Assembly: GCF_001039355.2 (NCBI RefSeq)
Contig: NW_019775634.1
Coordinates: forward strand, 204,316-268,315
Length of the DNA stretch: 64,000 nt
Origin: Lingula anatina
Taxonomy: Eukaryota; Brachiopoda; Lingulata; Lingulida; Lingulidae
Reading direction: 5' to 3'
Below, in pieces: positions 25,336 through 36,059 of this stretch. The number at the start of each line of letters is the position of its first letter. Positions within the stretch are counted from its first letter, which is position 1. Below the pieces are notes generated by a model. It was not told the origin of the DNA and made no database searches. It saw only the letters and a list, made by a program, of their open reading frames with translations. The translations under genes were made by a program, and so were the position numbers.

Positions 25336-26762
25336 ACATTTCTACTTCAGTTTGGCGGCCTTTTATGAACTGAAGGGACAGATAAATAGGTCAATTCAGT
25401 ATACGACCAGTTATTTATAGAAGGTGCAGTTTTTAAACACTTTTATGGCCGATTAAGTGATAAATTCAGTTTATCACTTCGAACGTCGACTTAACTCTTG
25501 TCGTAAAAGAAACTAATACAAGTGGTTTATACGTACTTTGATCGCGAGATAGTGAATTGTCGGTGATAACTACCCTCAGTAATAATCTCCTTTTACAAAA
25601 GCCAAACTTTTTGTTAAAAAAACTCAATCAACTAAGTTTAAATGTTGGAACAAATACATTTACTATTGGTATGTATGGGAAAGTTGTCGTTTAACCCAGG
25701 AAAATGTGCTTTATGCTACTTTTCCTACCAAAATGAATAGAAGCAACGTGCCTTTTTTTTAGTTCTTCAGTGAGAGCGACCCGTGGCGTTCAAATCTTGC
25801 TCAAATCTAGACTGTGTGTAACAGATTGATTTATTTGGTCTGAGTCTGACAACCCTTCTTCAGACATAGACAGTCCCTTTAAACCGCCGAGCAACGAAAG
25901 AACACTGCCAATTATAGAGTAACAATGAAAAAGGGAACCCTTTCTATTCACCCAATCTTCAGATCCAAACGACAGCATACAAATAATGAACGCCTCTCAC
26001 ATATGCCTCCCTTCGCGTCGTCCCTGAGGGGGACAGTCATCAAATCTCGGCTCCATTCGACCGGAGGCGGACAGACCATTACAGGATTGAGCGGTCTTCC
26101 TTTCATTTAGGTCTGCCATATCTGAGCCTTAGACCAGTTAGTAGGCCTACTCGGATTTTTCATTTTGAATGGGGCCTAAGGCTGTATTCCCAGAGCTTTT
26201 AGATCGATCTATCCCCGCGGGGAGTCTCACTAGATTACTGTCAGATAATCCGGCTTAAATGTCCGTCCCGCCTGCTACAAGCTGTAAGGGGGTAATTAAC
26301 TTTCGTGTCCGCTCGGCTGACAGCTATTTAGCGTGAACCCCCAGGGAGTTAGGTCGATCTAAAGTAGTCTCTGGAAATGGGGTCTAACAGAACCACGGAT
26401 CAAATAGGGCATACCCACTTGAACGCTTGTTGCCTAATCCCTGCAGGAAATGTATTCAGTGTCTAATCCTGAATTAAGCGGCAAGCTTTTAAGTAGGTCG
26501 CCATATTTGATCTTCGGATCTGTTAGTCCACTGTTCTAAATGCGCTCATTCAGAAGGACATACTAACAGATCCACGCATCAAATATGGCCGACCCACTTG
26601 AATTCTTGTTGCGTAATCCCCGCGGGGAATCTATTCAGTGTCTACTTGGCAAGCTTTTTAGTGGGTCGCCAAATTTGATCCGCGGACATGTTAGTCCGCT
26701 GTTCTGAATGCGCTCTATGATACACGGCAGCGCATGAAACTAGGGCTCTATTCCCATAGATT
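25336..26762. repeat. Duplicated 1.4 kb block, copy 2
   Basis: Counterpart of 23940-25333 (see there). Includes the TAA-flanked element at 26180-26384 and two TAACAGATCC-type elements. It continues into unique sequence beyond 26762. Confidence 0.82.
26180..26384. mobile_element. 205-bp MITE, TAA target site, GATCGATCT-containing ends (copy 1)
   Basis: Flanked by TAA on both sides (26177-26179 and 26385-26387). The ends are imperfect inverted repeats: left GGCTGTATTCCCAGAG then TTTAGATCGATCTA; right is the complement of GACCCCATTTCCAGAG then TTTAGATCGACCTA. The allele-like copy at 24976 lacks it. A 3-bp TAA/TTA target and G-rich ends fit PIF/Harbinger-type MITEs; that assignment is inference. 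Relatives are at 26744-27286 and 58974-59199. Confidence 0.75.
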
Positions 26763-27286
26763 TTAGATCGATCTATCCCCGCGGGGAGTCTCACTAGATT
26801 CCTTTCAGATAATCCGACTTAAGGGGACTTATAGTAAAAGGACCAAAGTCATAGAAACAAAGCCCTGGGCTTGTAAGTTTTAATAAAAAATTAAAACAAA
26901 CTTCCCAGAAGGCCAATTAAAGACGGGGATTAAGTACAGTGTCCAACGGATGACGCTCTGGCGCCAATTTGAGGGGAAAAATGCCGTTTTCGGTATTGGG
27001 ATTTTCTCTATAACCAAGACAGCTATTCAAGTGATTCAAAAGGCCTCATAAAGCTGGGTGAAAGCACTACAGCGCGGTACCAGGGAATTGTCTTTAACTA
27101 TTTACTTTTGATTTTATCATCTTTTACGTTAAATCAGCCNCTGTCCCCTTAAATGTCCGTCCCGCCTACTACAAGCTGTAAGGGGTAATTAACTTTCGTG
27201 TCCGCCCGGCTGACAGCTATTTAGCGTGAACCCCCAGGGAGTTAGGTCGATCTAAAGAAGTCGATCTAATCTATGGAAATGGGGTG
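26744..27286. mobile_element. MITE of the GATCGATCT family (copy 2), split by a nested insertion
   Basis: The left part (26744-26822) and right part (27149-27286) together match the uninterrupted element at 26180-26384. Flanks are TAG on the left and TAA on the right. A 326-bp element with TTAA target duplication sits inside it. Confidence 0.75.
26823..27148. mobile_element. Nested 326-bp element with TTAA target duplication
   Basis: Flanked by TTAA at 26819-26822 and 27149-27152. The uninserted relatives carry a single CTTAA at that point. Terminal inverted repeat GGGGAC/GTCCCC. Non-coding and contains one N at 27140. TTAA duplication is typical of the piggyBac and Kolobok superfamilies; which one is not resolved. 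Confidence 0.7.
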
Positions 27287-27289
27287 TAA

Positions 27290-28250
27290 GTCTACTGGTT
27301 CTATGTTAACGGTCACCCATGCCCCCCTCTCTCGAATAGATATATGTGTCCATGATCAATATTTACCTGGCACTATCAAGATTCAAAGTACAACCCAATG
27401 AATATACTGAATCAGCCTCTTGTTTTGGGACGGCCTACTGGGAGCATATAGTATACACTGCATTGAATTATAGCCTCAGAACAGTTCAAATTTCATTAAA
27501 ATTGTTCGTCTCAAATACAGACTTTGATCAATTGTTACAGTACTCACCTAAAATGTTTAAACCTTACTTGTATGCAGATGTGACAGGTGTGAATCCACAA
27601 AGAAGCTACCAAGATCTAGCTGGTAGGCATATTTGCCGCTGCCGCTTTCATTATTTTAATTCAATTCTACTGATGAAAATGTACTACGCCAATACAAAAA
27701 TTTCACAAACTGTTGTGAGGAAATTGAAATGTAACTATTAAAAAACACACACACACAAAAAAAACCCGAAATACAGAGAACAGTCTCAGCACGACGGCCA
27801 AATCACGTGTGGTGGTATATCTATACACAGTCCAGATATTGGCATCAGCATAGGATTTAAACTACTGCGCATGCGCTAAAAGCGCGCTTTTTGAAATAGA
27901 CAATTGTTGAAATTGAGAAAGCCTGCCTGTGTTTACCGTCTGATTGATTTGACTTAATTTACTCTCTGGTGTCGTTTTGAGAGCGCACATTGGAAATGTC
28001 CTGTTGATTGTATGTATTAAAAGATGAATCCATCAGATTTATCTTAGAATAACATTTATTTTGCCTTCATTATAAGGGAATTCCCACTCCTGATATATAT
28101 ATATGCTTCGTGTGGCAGATTGAAAATATTATTGCAAAATGCATTTAAAATCGTATAGGAAGGTTAATTGCAGGCAGTGCTGCGAGGATGTTCTTATGCG
28201 TGGGCGAAATTAACCAATATGAAAGTTTTAACTTCTGCTTCCTTGTTTAG
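27290..28250. other. Non-coding stretch
   Basis: A 131-codon open frame at 27346-27741 shows no recognisable motif, signal or splice context, so I do not call it a gene. The remainder is AT-rich with no structure I can name. Confidence 0.5.
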
Positions 28251-28654
28251 AGTGCCAGTTTTAATTTTCCCAAAGCGAGGCAATGGTACCTTACACTGCC
28301 ATACAATTAGTAATATCGTAAAAATCGATATTTTAAAATGAAGATCATAGTTTAGCATACATCAAAAGACTTCTTGTTTATCACTGGAATCTTCAATAAT
28401 ACACGATATAATAAGATCTATAGCGAGGCCTATTTATTAGTTAAATGGATATTTGGTAGAATTTGGAGACTAAAAACCACAGAGTTGTCTGGTTCCATAT
28501 CGAGGCACAATGTTTTGTTCGTGTGCTATTGGAATCACGCTAATCTCGATGTACTGCTTCAGGTTTGGAACCTATAAATGCCGTCACGACCTATTGTCTG
28601 CCGCCATGTGGCATAGCTTTACATAGAAGTCTTTCCAATATATACCCCAAATGG

Positions 28655-29080
28655 CGTTCGTGGAGTTGGACCCACACTTGCATACGTAGCACAAAATAGT
28701 CAATTATTCTCTCAGTCAGACTACGTAGACATTTGACGTGTCTGTGGTGGCCCTGTCTTGCTACCACCGTCCATCTTATCTATCTGCGTCGACCCAGGGA
28801 TTTCCAAATTTCCTCAGCACTGCCACATAGCAATTTCAGGAAAGAGTGATCAGCAGGAAGTGTGACGCGGAGTGGGCACCCCATTCACCGAACACTCCGA
28901 CATATTGTTTTATCTGCAGATTTATCACAAGTATAATGTGGACCAGAACAAAAGATTGGTGAACTGAAGGCAGTTATCACAGCAAAAATCAGGGAAATTC
29001 CCGAAGAGGAACGTGGCTGAATAATTGAAAATTTTGCGCGACGAGTGCCTCTAACGCCGCGGAGGCCATCTGAAGCATTT
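28655..29080 (+). pseudogene. Decayed mariner-like transposase fragment
   Basis: In shifting frames this reads as the C-terminal end of a mariner-like transposase. Around 28885 there is a degraded counterpart of the RSPDLTPxDFFLWGYLK region. It is followed (from about 28951) by GELKAVITAKIREIPEEERG, a stop, then IIENFARR, matching the usual ELK..I..IREIP.E....IENF..R tail. Stops and frameshifts show it is dead. About 28655-28945 recurs in inverted orientation at 31128-31413. Confidence 0.6.
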
Positions 29081-29099
29081 TTTGATAGAACGTGGTTTT

Positions 29100-31120
29100 T
29101 TGCAAAGCTACCATGATAACCGAAACTTTGAGAATGATCGCACAGAGACTGAAGATTTAGTCCAGCAAATTAGGCCTACTGTAATTTCTTAGATCTTATT
29201 CAAATACCAAAGAATACACACTTGTTAGGCCTTCTCTACGCATTTATATATTATGTAGGTAATACAGTAAGGACGTGGAAAATATGCAGACTCAAACTTT
29301 GTTTGTTAATAGGCAATATGTAAATGAAATCCCTGGCAGTAGGCCTACTTGATTCCAATATAATCATATTGCAAATGGCGGCCATATAAAATTTTTTTAA
29401 AAGTCCGATGAAACGAACTTGATGCCCACCAGATATATATTGGATATATATATATTATAAGGGTAAAATGGGTGTAGAAAAGAATGAAAATCAAAATTAA
29501 ATCTATTATGAACACTATTTCCCCCCAGGCATTTTTGTCAAAATGACGAAGGATAGGCCTACACAATTTACATATTTAAAGGCTTTTATTAAAGGAATGG
29601 AAAACGCTGAGAAACAATCTAAATTTGACCATGGTCACTGAATCTCCCTGGTTGTAGTTGATAAACATATAACCTATTACTATGAAATTGGCGGCCTCTC
29701 ACACTAGGATTCCTAAGAACTATTAGTACGTCTGAGATTTTAGAGGCTTTACAGAAAAGCATTGTGGTAAAATAACAGAAATGAAAACTGTTGCATTACT
29801 TTCCAGATTGGCCCAAAAATGGCTTAGTTTCCTGGATTTTTATAGTTTGTCTACTGTCTGTTGACTCTTTCAGAACAGCAGTAGATTTTTTTGCTCTGCT
29901 CGCATATTTTGTGCAATAAAATTGTATACAATTGCATATAACCCTCTCTGCAATAATAAAAAAAAAGAAATAGGTTACTGCTACTTCTTAGTGCCTAACA
30001 TCCGCAAACATTCTCTCTCCTGTTGCGTCCACGCTGAACAGGCTCAGTGATCGACAACCTATTCAGATTCGTAAAAATTCTCGTCACGACCTCGGTTTTA
30101 GGTTACTCCTTGGTCTCACGTGACCTTGCCAAGACGGGATTGTGTAAATCCCACGTTCATTCCCTTTTCCAAAAGGCTTAATTTACTATCGTAATAATGT
30201 GTAATATATGATATTTTAGATACTTTGCATATATCGTTGAATGACTATTGAATAATGAATCTCATAAACCGTGGAACATTGGAAGGGCGCTGTTAACAAT
30301 ACGTCTCACGTGACGTCATTTTGCAGACCACCATATTCAATTTCAAGGTACCACCGTACAACTTGGAGAAAGTCAAACTATGTTCAAAGCATAGCACAAG
30401 AAATCGCGTTACTGTTAGAAAGAGGACGTTCGCAGCACTGAATAAAAAACTTGCTGACTGAAATCCATGGAGTTCACATCTCTAGGCTAGGTTATTCGTT
30501 TTGAGGGAATGTAGTCATTCTTGACGTCGCACTACACACTGTACAACAATGGAGAAATTCAGCAGAGGTATGAAAAGATTATTCTTTAATGACCCCGCCA
30601 AAGAACTAGTGGCCACCTAGTACATGCTAAAATTAATAACAGAATTTCTGTCCTTAGTGTAATGTGCACTGAATTGAATGGTACACGTCACCTAGGTGTG
30701 TAAAGCAAGGTCGGTCTCTGTGCTCGATTTAATCTATTTGAACAGACGTAAACGGTACGTAAGGCAGGTGTTTTCAGTCCGAATACCTGCCGATTAACCA
30801 AGCGTATTGTATTGTCTGCCCGCCAGCATAATGGCGGAGTTCACGTAGGCCTATAGTATAGTACCTACCTGGAATGATTCATCATGTGTAGTAAAATGCA
30901 AACGTTCCATATGATGTGACTGTCACACTAAACCTCAGTTATCGATCGATCAGTTTTATGAAATAGATACAACATTCCAGTTATTTTACAATGGTTGATC
31001 ACCACAGCGATTTGAGAGCAGGTGGGGTACACATAGGCCTATTATTTTTTTCTACTATAATAATGCTTGACTTTATATTTGGTAAATAAAAAGCGTATGA
31101 ATGAATAGTGACATAATTTT
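29100..31120. other. Non-coding stretch rich in TAGGCCTA octamers
   Basis: No gene recognised. The palindromic octamer TAGGCCTA occurs five times here (29171, 29340, 29554, 30846 and 31034). Confidence 0.55.
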
Positions 31121-31127
31121 TAGCTAT

Positions 31128-31413
31128 CCGGATTAGATAGTCCTCTCCACATTATTCTTGAGATAACCCCGCAGATAAAACAATATGTCAGGGTGGTCGG
31201 TGAACGAGGTATCCACTCAACGTCATACTTCCCGCTGATCACTCTTTCCTGAAATTGTCATGTAGCAGTGCCGAGGAAGTTTGGACATCCCTGGGTCGAC
31301 GCATGGGATAGATCAAGATGGACGGTGGTAGCAAGACAAGGCCACCACACACACATCAAATGAATACTAAGTCTGGCTAATTGACTATTTCGTGAACACC
31401 ATTTGGAGTTAAA
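31128..31413 (-). pseudogene. Decayed mariner-like transposase fragment, inverted relative
   Basis: On the minus strand this reads RVISGKYDVEWIPRSP then, after a frameshift, LFYLRGYLKNNV. These correspond to the RVISR..D..WPPRSPDLTPxDFFLWGYLK block of mariner-like transposases. It is an inverted, diverged relative of 28655-28945. No intact frame remains. Confidence 0.6.
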
Positions 31414-32346
31414 CCTAGTTTTTTTTTTTTAGCATTTTTGAGACACACCCTGGCTCTCTGTCAGTATAATTACCCATAATGAAGTGTGCTGCATGATGAT
31501 TAGAAATACCAGTATATTAAATCACTACATTTGGAATATCAAAAGTGCAACTTTAACAAAAAAAAAACATTTATCAGAACATATAACTTGTTACTATATA
31601 TAACTAGTATATATGTTGAAACTTTTAAAAAATCTCTGGTCACCCACTGGACTTCACCCTTTGTCTGCCAGTCAAAGATACATTGACGCTCAAACGTGCA
31701 CAACTGCACTGTAAATAACTCGTGATTGAAGGTGCCTCGCCCACTTGTCATCTAACACCCTTGTCAACTGATGAACACGTTCTCCATTTTAAATAAAATG
31801 CACAGCAGTATCACAAAAGTTTGCCAATGCGCAGCACACCTTCAAAGAACATTGTTTCCATTTTAAGAGGATCATTTTTCTGTGCTGATGCGAAAAAAAA
31901 TTGGAGAGGCAGTACTTTTGCTGTTGGCATTGAATTATTCTGCATGGCAACATCAATTACTCTGTCAATACAAATACTCTGGGTTATTTTTCTTTTTTGC
32001 TCAACATCTACAACTAAAAGACATGAATTACTGCTAAAATACTGGGTTGTTCTATCGTGCTAACGTACTACTGTACCTACACTATTTATTGATTTATATT
32101 ATATTGCATTGTATTGTAGGTCATCAAAACATTGCCCATTGTCGTACCAGCTGATCTTTCTGATGTGTTGAAAGGCATGAGAAGCAAAAAGGGAAGTAAA
32201 AAACCGGTTTCGTGTGACATTTTTACTACAGTTTGCGAAACATGCGCCACGCGCAAAGGATAATATGATATATCATCGGTCCAGTTTGGTGGATTAAGTG
32301 GATCAATAAGGAAGTATATCGGTAAATATGGGTCGTATTTGTCGTG

Positions 32347-32554
32347 TACCCTCTACCAGGGCGAGTGATAGATTTTTTACAGATATTCACAGATATGTCT
32401 CTAGCTAGATAGATGGTCGTTTAAAGCTCAACCCATGTAATCAGCCTTGAGATTTCTCAACAGGGTGAGTTGAGCTTTAAATGACCATCTATCTAGCTAG
32501 ATACATATCTTTGAATATCTGTAAAAAATCTATCACTCGCCCTGGTAGAGGGTA
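32347..32554. mobile_element. 208-bp foldback MITE with 9-bp target duplication
   Basis: Terminal inverted repeats of about 88 bp starting TACCCTCTACCAGGGCG, with only about four mismatches between arms and a short central spacer. A perfect 9-bp direct repeat TTTGTCGTG flanks it (32338-32346 and 32555-32563). Non-coding. Long inverted repeats plus a 9-bp duplication are the hallmark of Mutator-like (MULE) elements. A relative is at 52003-52146. Confidence 0.88.
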
Positions 32555-33672
32555 TTTGTCGTGGGTATTTACTTTGTTTTTAACGGCAACTATTAATGTT
32601 AGGGGAAAGTAGGGACCTATAGGCGTATGTGGATTCCGAACAATTTTATCAGTAAGCACCCAGATTGATGTAAGAAACAAAATAATTAGACAAATTATTA
32701 AGACATGTTTGTAAGGGTTTGCATTTCAGGCAAGCGTTCAGGCCAAAAAATCGGACAAGTTTAACATTACACCAAATATGAAGTAGGCCCTATCGAGGCC
32801 TTCACTGGTCCTAGACCAGTATTGGATTATGGTCCTTTCATATTTATGGCAGCACAGATCAGAGTCGTGTCTCGATATGAAAACTAGGTCAACCAGACTA
32901 TGGCATTTTTAGGCTTGTAAATTCTACAAATTGTCCATTTAGCTAATGAATATGCAAGCATGAGAATTTATTATATCGTATGCTTTATGTTTATAATTAT
33001 TATTTTTATTGAAGATTCCAGTAATGACCGAGAAGTCTTTTGATGAACGCCACGCTAGAATCTTTATAAAAATTCCCAATTTTATGAAATTACAAATTGT
33101 TTCGAACATGTATTTGTTTGGTACCATTGCCTCGCTTTTGCTTTCACCACAACTGAAAATACTATAAATGAATACATTGTACATTATTAATTCCAGGCAC
33201 TGCAAAAAGATGATGCTGGGTTCCTTCTTGGAGGCAATAATGAGACTGAAGTTTTTCGTTTAACGTCAGGAAGTGGTCAGTTATACAGGGCTGCTGTTGG
33301 AAACCTTTGGAGAAGCCCAAAAGCGTCTCTATCGGCATTACGTGACGCCAAACGAGACTAGAAAACTTGCGAGAATCCGCGTGAGGCGAGACTAACAACA
33401 AAGGAGAAACTGTATGCGGCCGGAACACGGAAAACTATGGGAATAGGAATACGTGCTGTTGAGGAAAAGATTGTAATTCTACGGAACGTTAGAGAAAAAA
33501 ACCCTGAAGAACAGTCATTGATCAGTTTGGTCGACTCTCATTTGTTGCCACGCCGCTCTCGCTTGATAAAAAAGAGGTTAAATTGATACATACATAATAA
33601 AGACATCAATAATTTGTACCTCTTTTGATATTCTATTCTTGGTTTCTTTTGTTTGATTACCAGGTGTGACAG

Positions 33673-34752
33673 ATGACTCAAGGGCGCAACACAGTGTTTG
33701 TAGTGGGCGTGGTCGCCGGAATTTGCTGTTTGATTTTACTTGTCTTTGTATCAGAAACGATTCCACCAATCCGAATGCTGAATCCAACACCACAAAAACA
33801 ATATTATAATGGGACCAAACCTAAAGTCATTTTATTTTGGACTAAATTTTTCGGATTAAATCACTGGGGGTTTGACCCATTGGGAACTGTGCCGTTCGAA
33901 CGTTTAAAAGACTGTCCAGTAGTTTGCGAAATGACGGATCAAAGATCTCGCTTAAAAGAGGCTGATGTCATTGCGTTCCATGCTTTAGAATTGGGAGACA
34001 GGCCCCAGTTTAAACTTCCAAACCAGAGGTGGCTTCTGAATATGATGGAAAGCCCTTGCTATTATGGTTTGAAACACCTAAAAAATTGGAAAGGAGTTTT
34101 TAACTGGACGATGACGTATAGGGCAGATTCTGATTTTATAGCAAATTATAGTGAGGTGAAACCAATAACAACACCAAGGAAAAGAAACTATTCCGCTATT
34201 ATGAGTCTAAAAAGTAAGAAGGTGGCTTGGTTTGTAAGTAATTGTAACACTCCAGGAAAGAGAGAGAAGTATGTGAAGGAACTACAACGATACATACCTG
34301 TAGACATATATGGCGCCTGCGGTCCAATGAAGTGCCCCGCCCATACGCCATGTGAAAAACATATCTATGAAACTTATAAATTCTATCTCTCATTTGAGAA
34401 TAGTCTGGCGAATTATTACATCACAGAGAAGTTTTTTAAGACTCTAAAACACGACATTGTAAGTGTTGTCCGAAGTGGGGCCAACTACTCATTTTATGGT
34501 ATAAAACCTGACTGGTTTATAGACGCAAGGAAGTTCAAAACACCGAAGGATCTTGCTAATTTTTTAATAGAAATAGACAAAGATGATAGCAGATACGTCC
34601 GATATTTGCGCAGTAAGGAGAACGTCACGTCCGTCGACGAATATTATGAATGGTGCAATGTCTGTAAGAGAATTAATGATGTTAACGATCCGAAGACATG
34701 TTATGATGATATTCTACAATGGTGGCGACAGAATCCATGTATCCCCCCGTAG
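33673..34752 (+). CDS. Alpha-1,3-fucosyltransferase-like protein (GT10), copy B
   Basis: A 359-residue uninterrupted frame with the same architecture as copy A at 22097-23182: N-terminal membrane anchor (about residues 8-29), Pro-rich stem, GT10 catalytic domain with KFYLSFENSLANYYITEK, and C-terminal CNVC. A splice acceptor (TACCAG) lies 9 nt upstream of the ATG, as in copy A, so gene structure is shared. The first 40 residues differ at many positions from copy A. The remaining 320 differ at fewer than about 20, and synonymous sites are also nearly identical. The two genes point away from each other, with 5' ends about 10.5 kb apart. Both look functional: all visible GT10 motifs are intact. 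Confidence 0.93.
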   Translation: MTQGRNTVFVVGVVAGICCLILLVFVSETIPPIRMLNPTPQKQYYNGTKPKVILFWTKFFGLNHWGFDPLGTVPFERLKDCPVVCEMTDQRSRLKEADVIAFHALELGDRPQFKLPNQRWLLNMMESPCYYGLKHLKNWKGVFNWTMTYRADSDFIANYSEVKPITTPRKRNYSAIMSLKSKKVAWFVSNCNTPGKREKYVKELQRYIPVDIYGACGPMKCPAHTPCEKHIYETYKFYLSFENSLANYYITEKFFKTLKHDIVSVVRSGANYSFYGIKPDWFIDARKFKTPKDLANFLIEIDKDDSRYVRYLRSKENVTSVDEYYEWCNVCKRINDVNDPKTCYDDILQWWRQNPCIPP

Positions 34753-34973
34753 GTCTTGTGCTTTTTTCCCTAAATTTTCTACTTATAGCTATATGCAAGT
34801 ACGTACGCAGTATATGCATGAAGGCAAATGCCATACGTGTTACTTTACCAGTCCTTATTGGAACAAAATAGAAGGGTGGAGTCTGACTATTATTGTACGC
34901 CTTAGAAGCGTTCCATGCAGGCCAAAAACGCAAAGTTGCCTAGATTTAATCTGCTGTTCGAGTTAATCAGTTT

Positions 34974-35191
34974 TAGTCGAGCCCTTTTGTTAAACGGGAC
35001 TCTAAAGCTTAAAAGTTAGGCTTAGTTAACTTCAATACCAGATTTTTAATTTTATTTTTATACAAGATAATTGTGCCATTGTAGTCGAGCCCTTTCGTTA
35101 AACGGGGCTCTAAAGCTTAAAAGTTAGGCTTAGTTAACTTAAATACCAGATTTTTTATTTTATATTTATTCAAGATAATTGTGCCATTGTA
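34974..35191. repeat. 108-bp tandem repeat, two copies
   Basis: Unit beginning TAGTCGAGCCCTTT appears at 34974 and again at 35082 with a few substitutions. It lies downstream of fucosyltransferase copy B. No function visible. Confidence 0.9.
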
Positions 35192-35323
35192 TACAGTAAT
35201 CACCATTTTAGAACATTAGATAAAATTTACTTTTTTAAGGACGTGCCTTTATCCTTGAATCAAATACTTAATTATATATATTTTTTATTTTATTGTTTGT
35301 GCATTTTAATTTAATTAGCATAA

Positions 35324-35326
<3 letters not shown>

Positions 35327-35366
<40 letters not shown>
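35327..35366. repeat. CA dinucleotide microsatellite
   Basis: Twenty uninterrupted AC units between fucosyltransferase copy B and the possible THAP-like exon. Confidence 0.95.
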
Positions 35367-35371
<5 letters not shown>

Positions 35372-35849
35372 CATGTAGAACATCAGGCAGCAGAATTAAG
35401 ACGGCATCAGTGAGGTATATTGTGGATTTAGCTGAGAAACTTTCGTATTCGCATAACAAATCGTTTTGCTTTGCATTTAGTTTTTTACCAGCCACGTTCA
35501 TTATTTCAATTTCATCGCAGATCTTAAAAATGTATTTTGAAATCTCTTTTAGAAGATAGCAGATTTCAGTTTTGTTATTATAGAACAGTCAACCTTAAGT
35601 TGCATTATTGTTATTTTTATATATATTATTTGTATTTTCATTATTATTGTAAGTGAAATTTATAAGCGAAAAGACTTCAAAGTCAAGCCTTTATAATTTC
35701 ATAATTAATGAATCATTGGCGGCTGTAAGCCAAACAGCGCGCTATATTTCTCACGCTTCACTGGCTGTCTTTTTCGTTTCGGGACAAAAGTTCGCGAGAT
35801 CATGTTACGCGCCGCATGAACGAAAAGAAGAGAATTCTAAAAATATATT

Positions 35850-36044
35850 TTGAAAAGATGGCAGTTGGAATACTGCAACTCTGACAGGCGGTATCCCGAA
35901 CGTTTGGAGGGTGGTATAAACTTCTTTCCTTTTCCAAGACCTCCCCCCAAAAGTGCAGAAAAATGTAGGAGACGGATTAAAGTAAGCGGTCGTCTTTTGG
36001 CGCTTCTGACAAATGACAATTACGATCTTTTTTGTGCGCAGAGA
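35850..36044 (+). CDS. Possible THAP-like zinc-finger exon
   Basis: The frame reads WQLEYCNSDRR, then GGINFFPFPRPPPKSAEKC, then RRRIKVSGR, and reaches a good splice donor (AGAG then GTAAGT) at about 36044. A Cys-x-x-x-Arg start, an F-F-x-F-P block and a K-C/W-...-I-K-..-G-R block in this order and spacing resemble the first half of THAP domains (C2CH DNA-binding modules often found in transposon-derived genes). I do not see the closing Cys/His pair, nor a convincing ATG or further exons. It could be a degraded remnant or chance. Confidence 0.3.
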
Positions 36045-36059
36045 GGTAAGTTTACGGTG

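Noticed and set aside
24900-27290. Possible CRISPR-like or satellite array from repeated GATC-rich palindromes
   Set aside because: Copies are few, long, individually flanked by short target duplications and dispersed; they are MITEs in a eukaryotic genome.
27346-27741. 131-codon open frame on the plus strand
   Set aside because: No motif, signal peptide or splice context recognised, in a region dominated by transposon insertions.
33196-33361. Short open frame after an ATTCCAG acceptor-like site
   Set aside because: Reads LQKDDAGFLLGGNNETEVFR and onward, but I recognise no family and see no matching donor; could not be supported.
34199-34393. Open frame antisense to fucosyltransferase copy B (also in copy A)
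   Set aside because: Shadow frame of the conserved catalytic domain.
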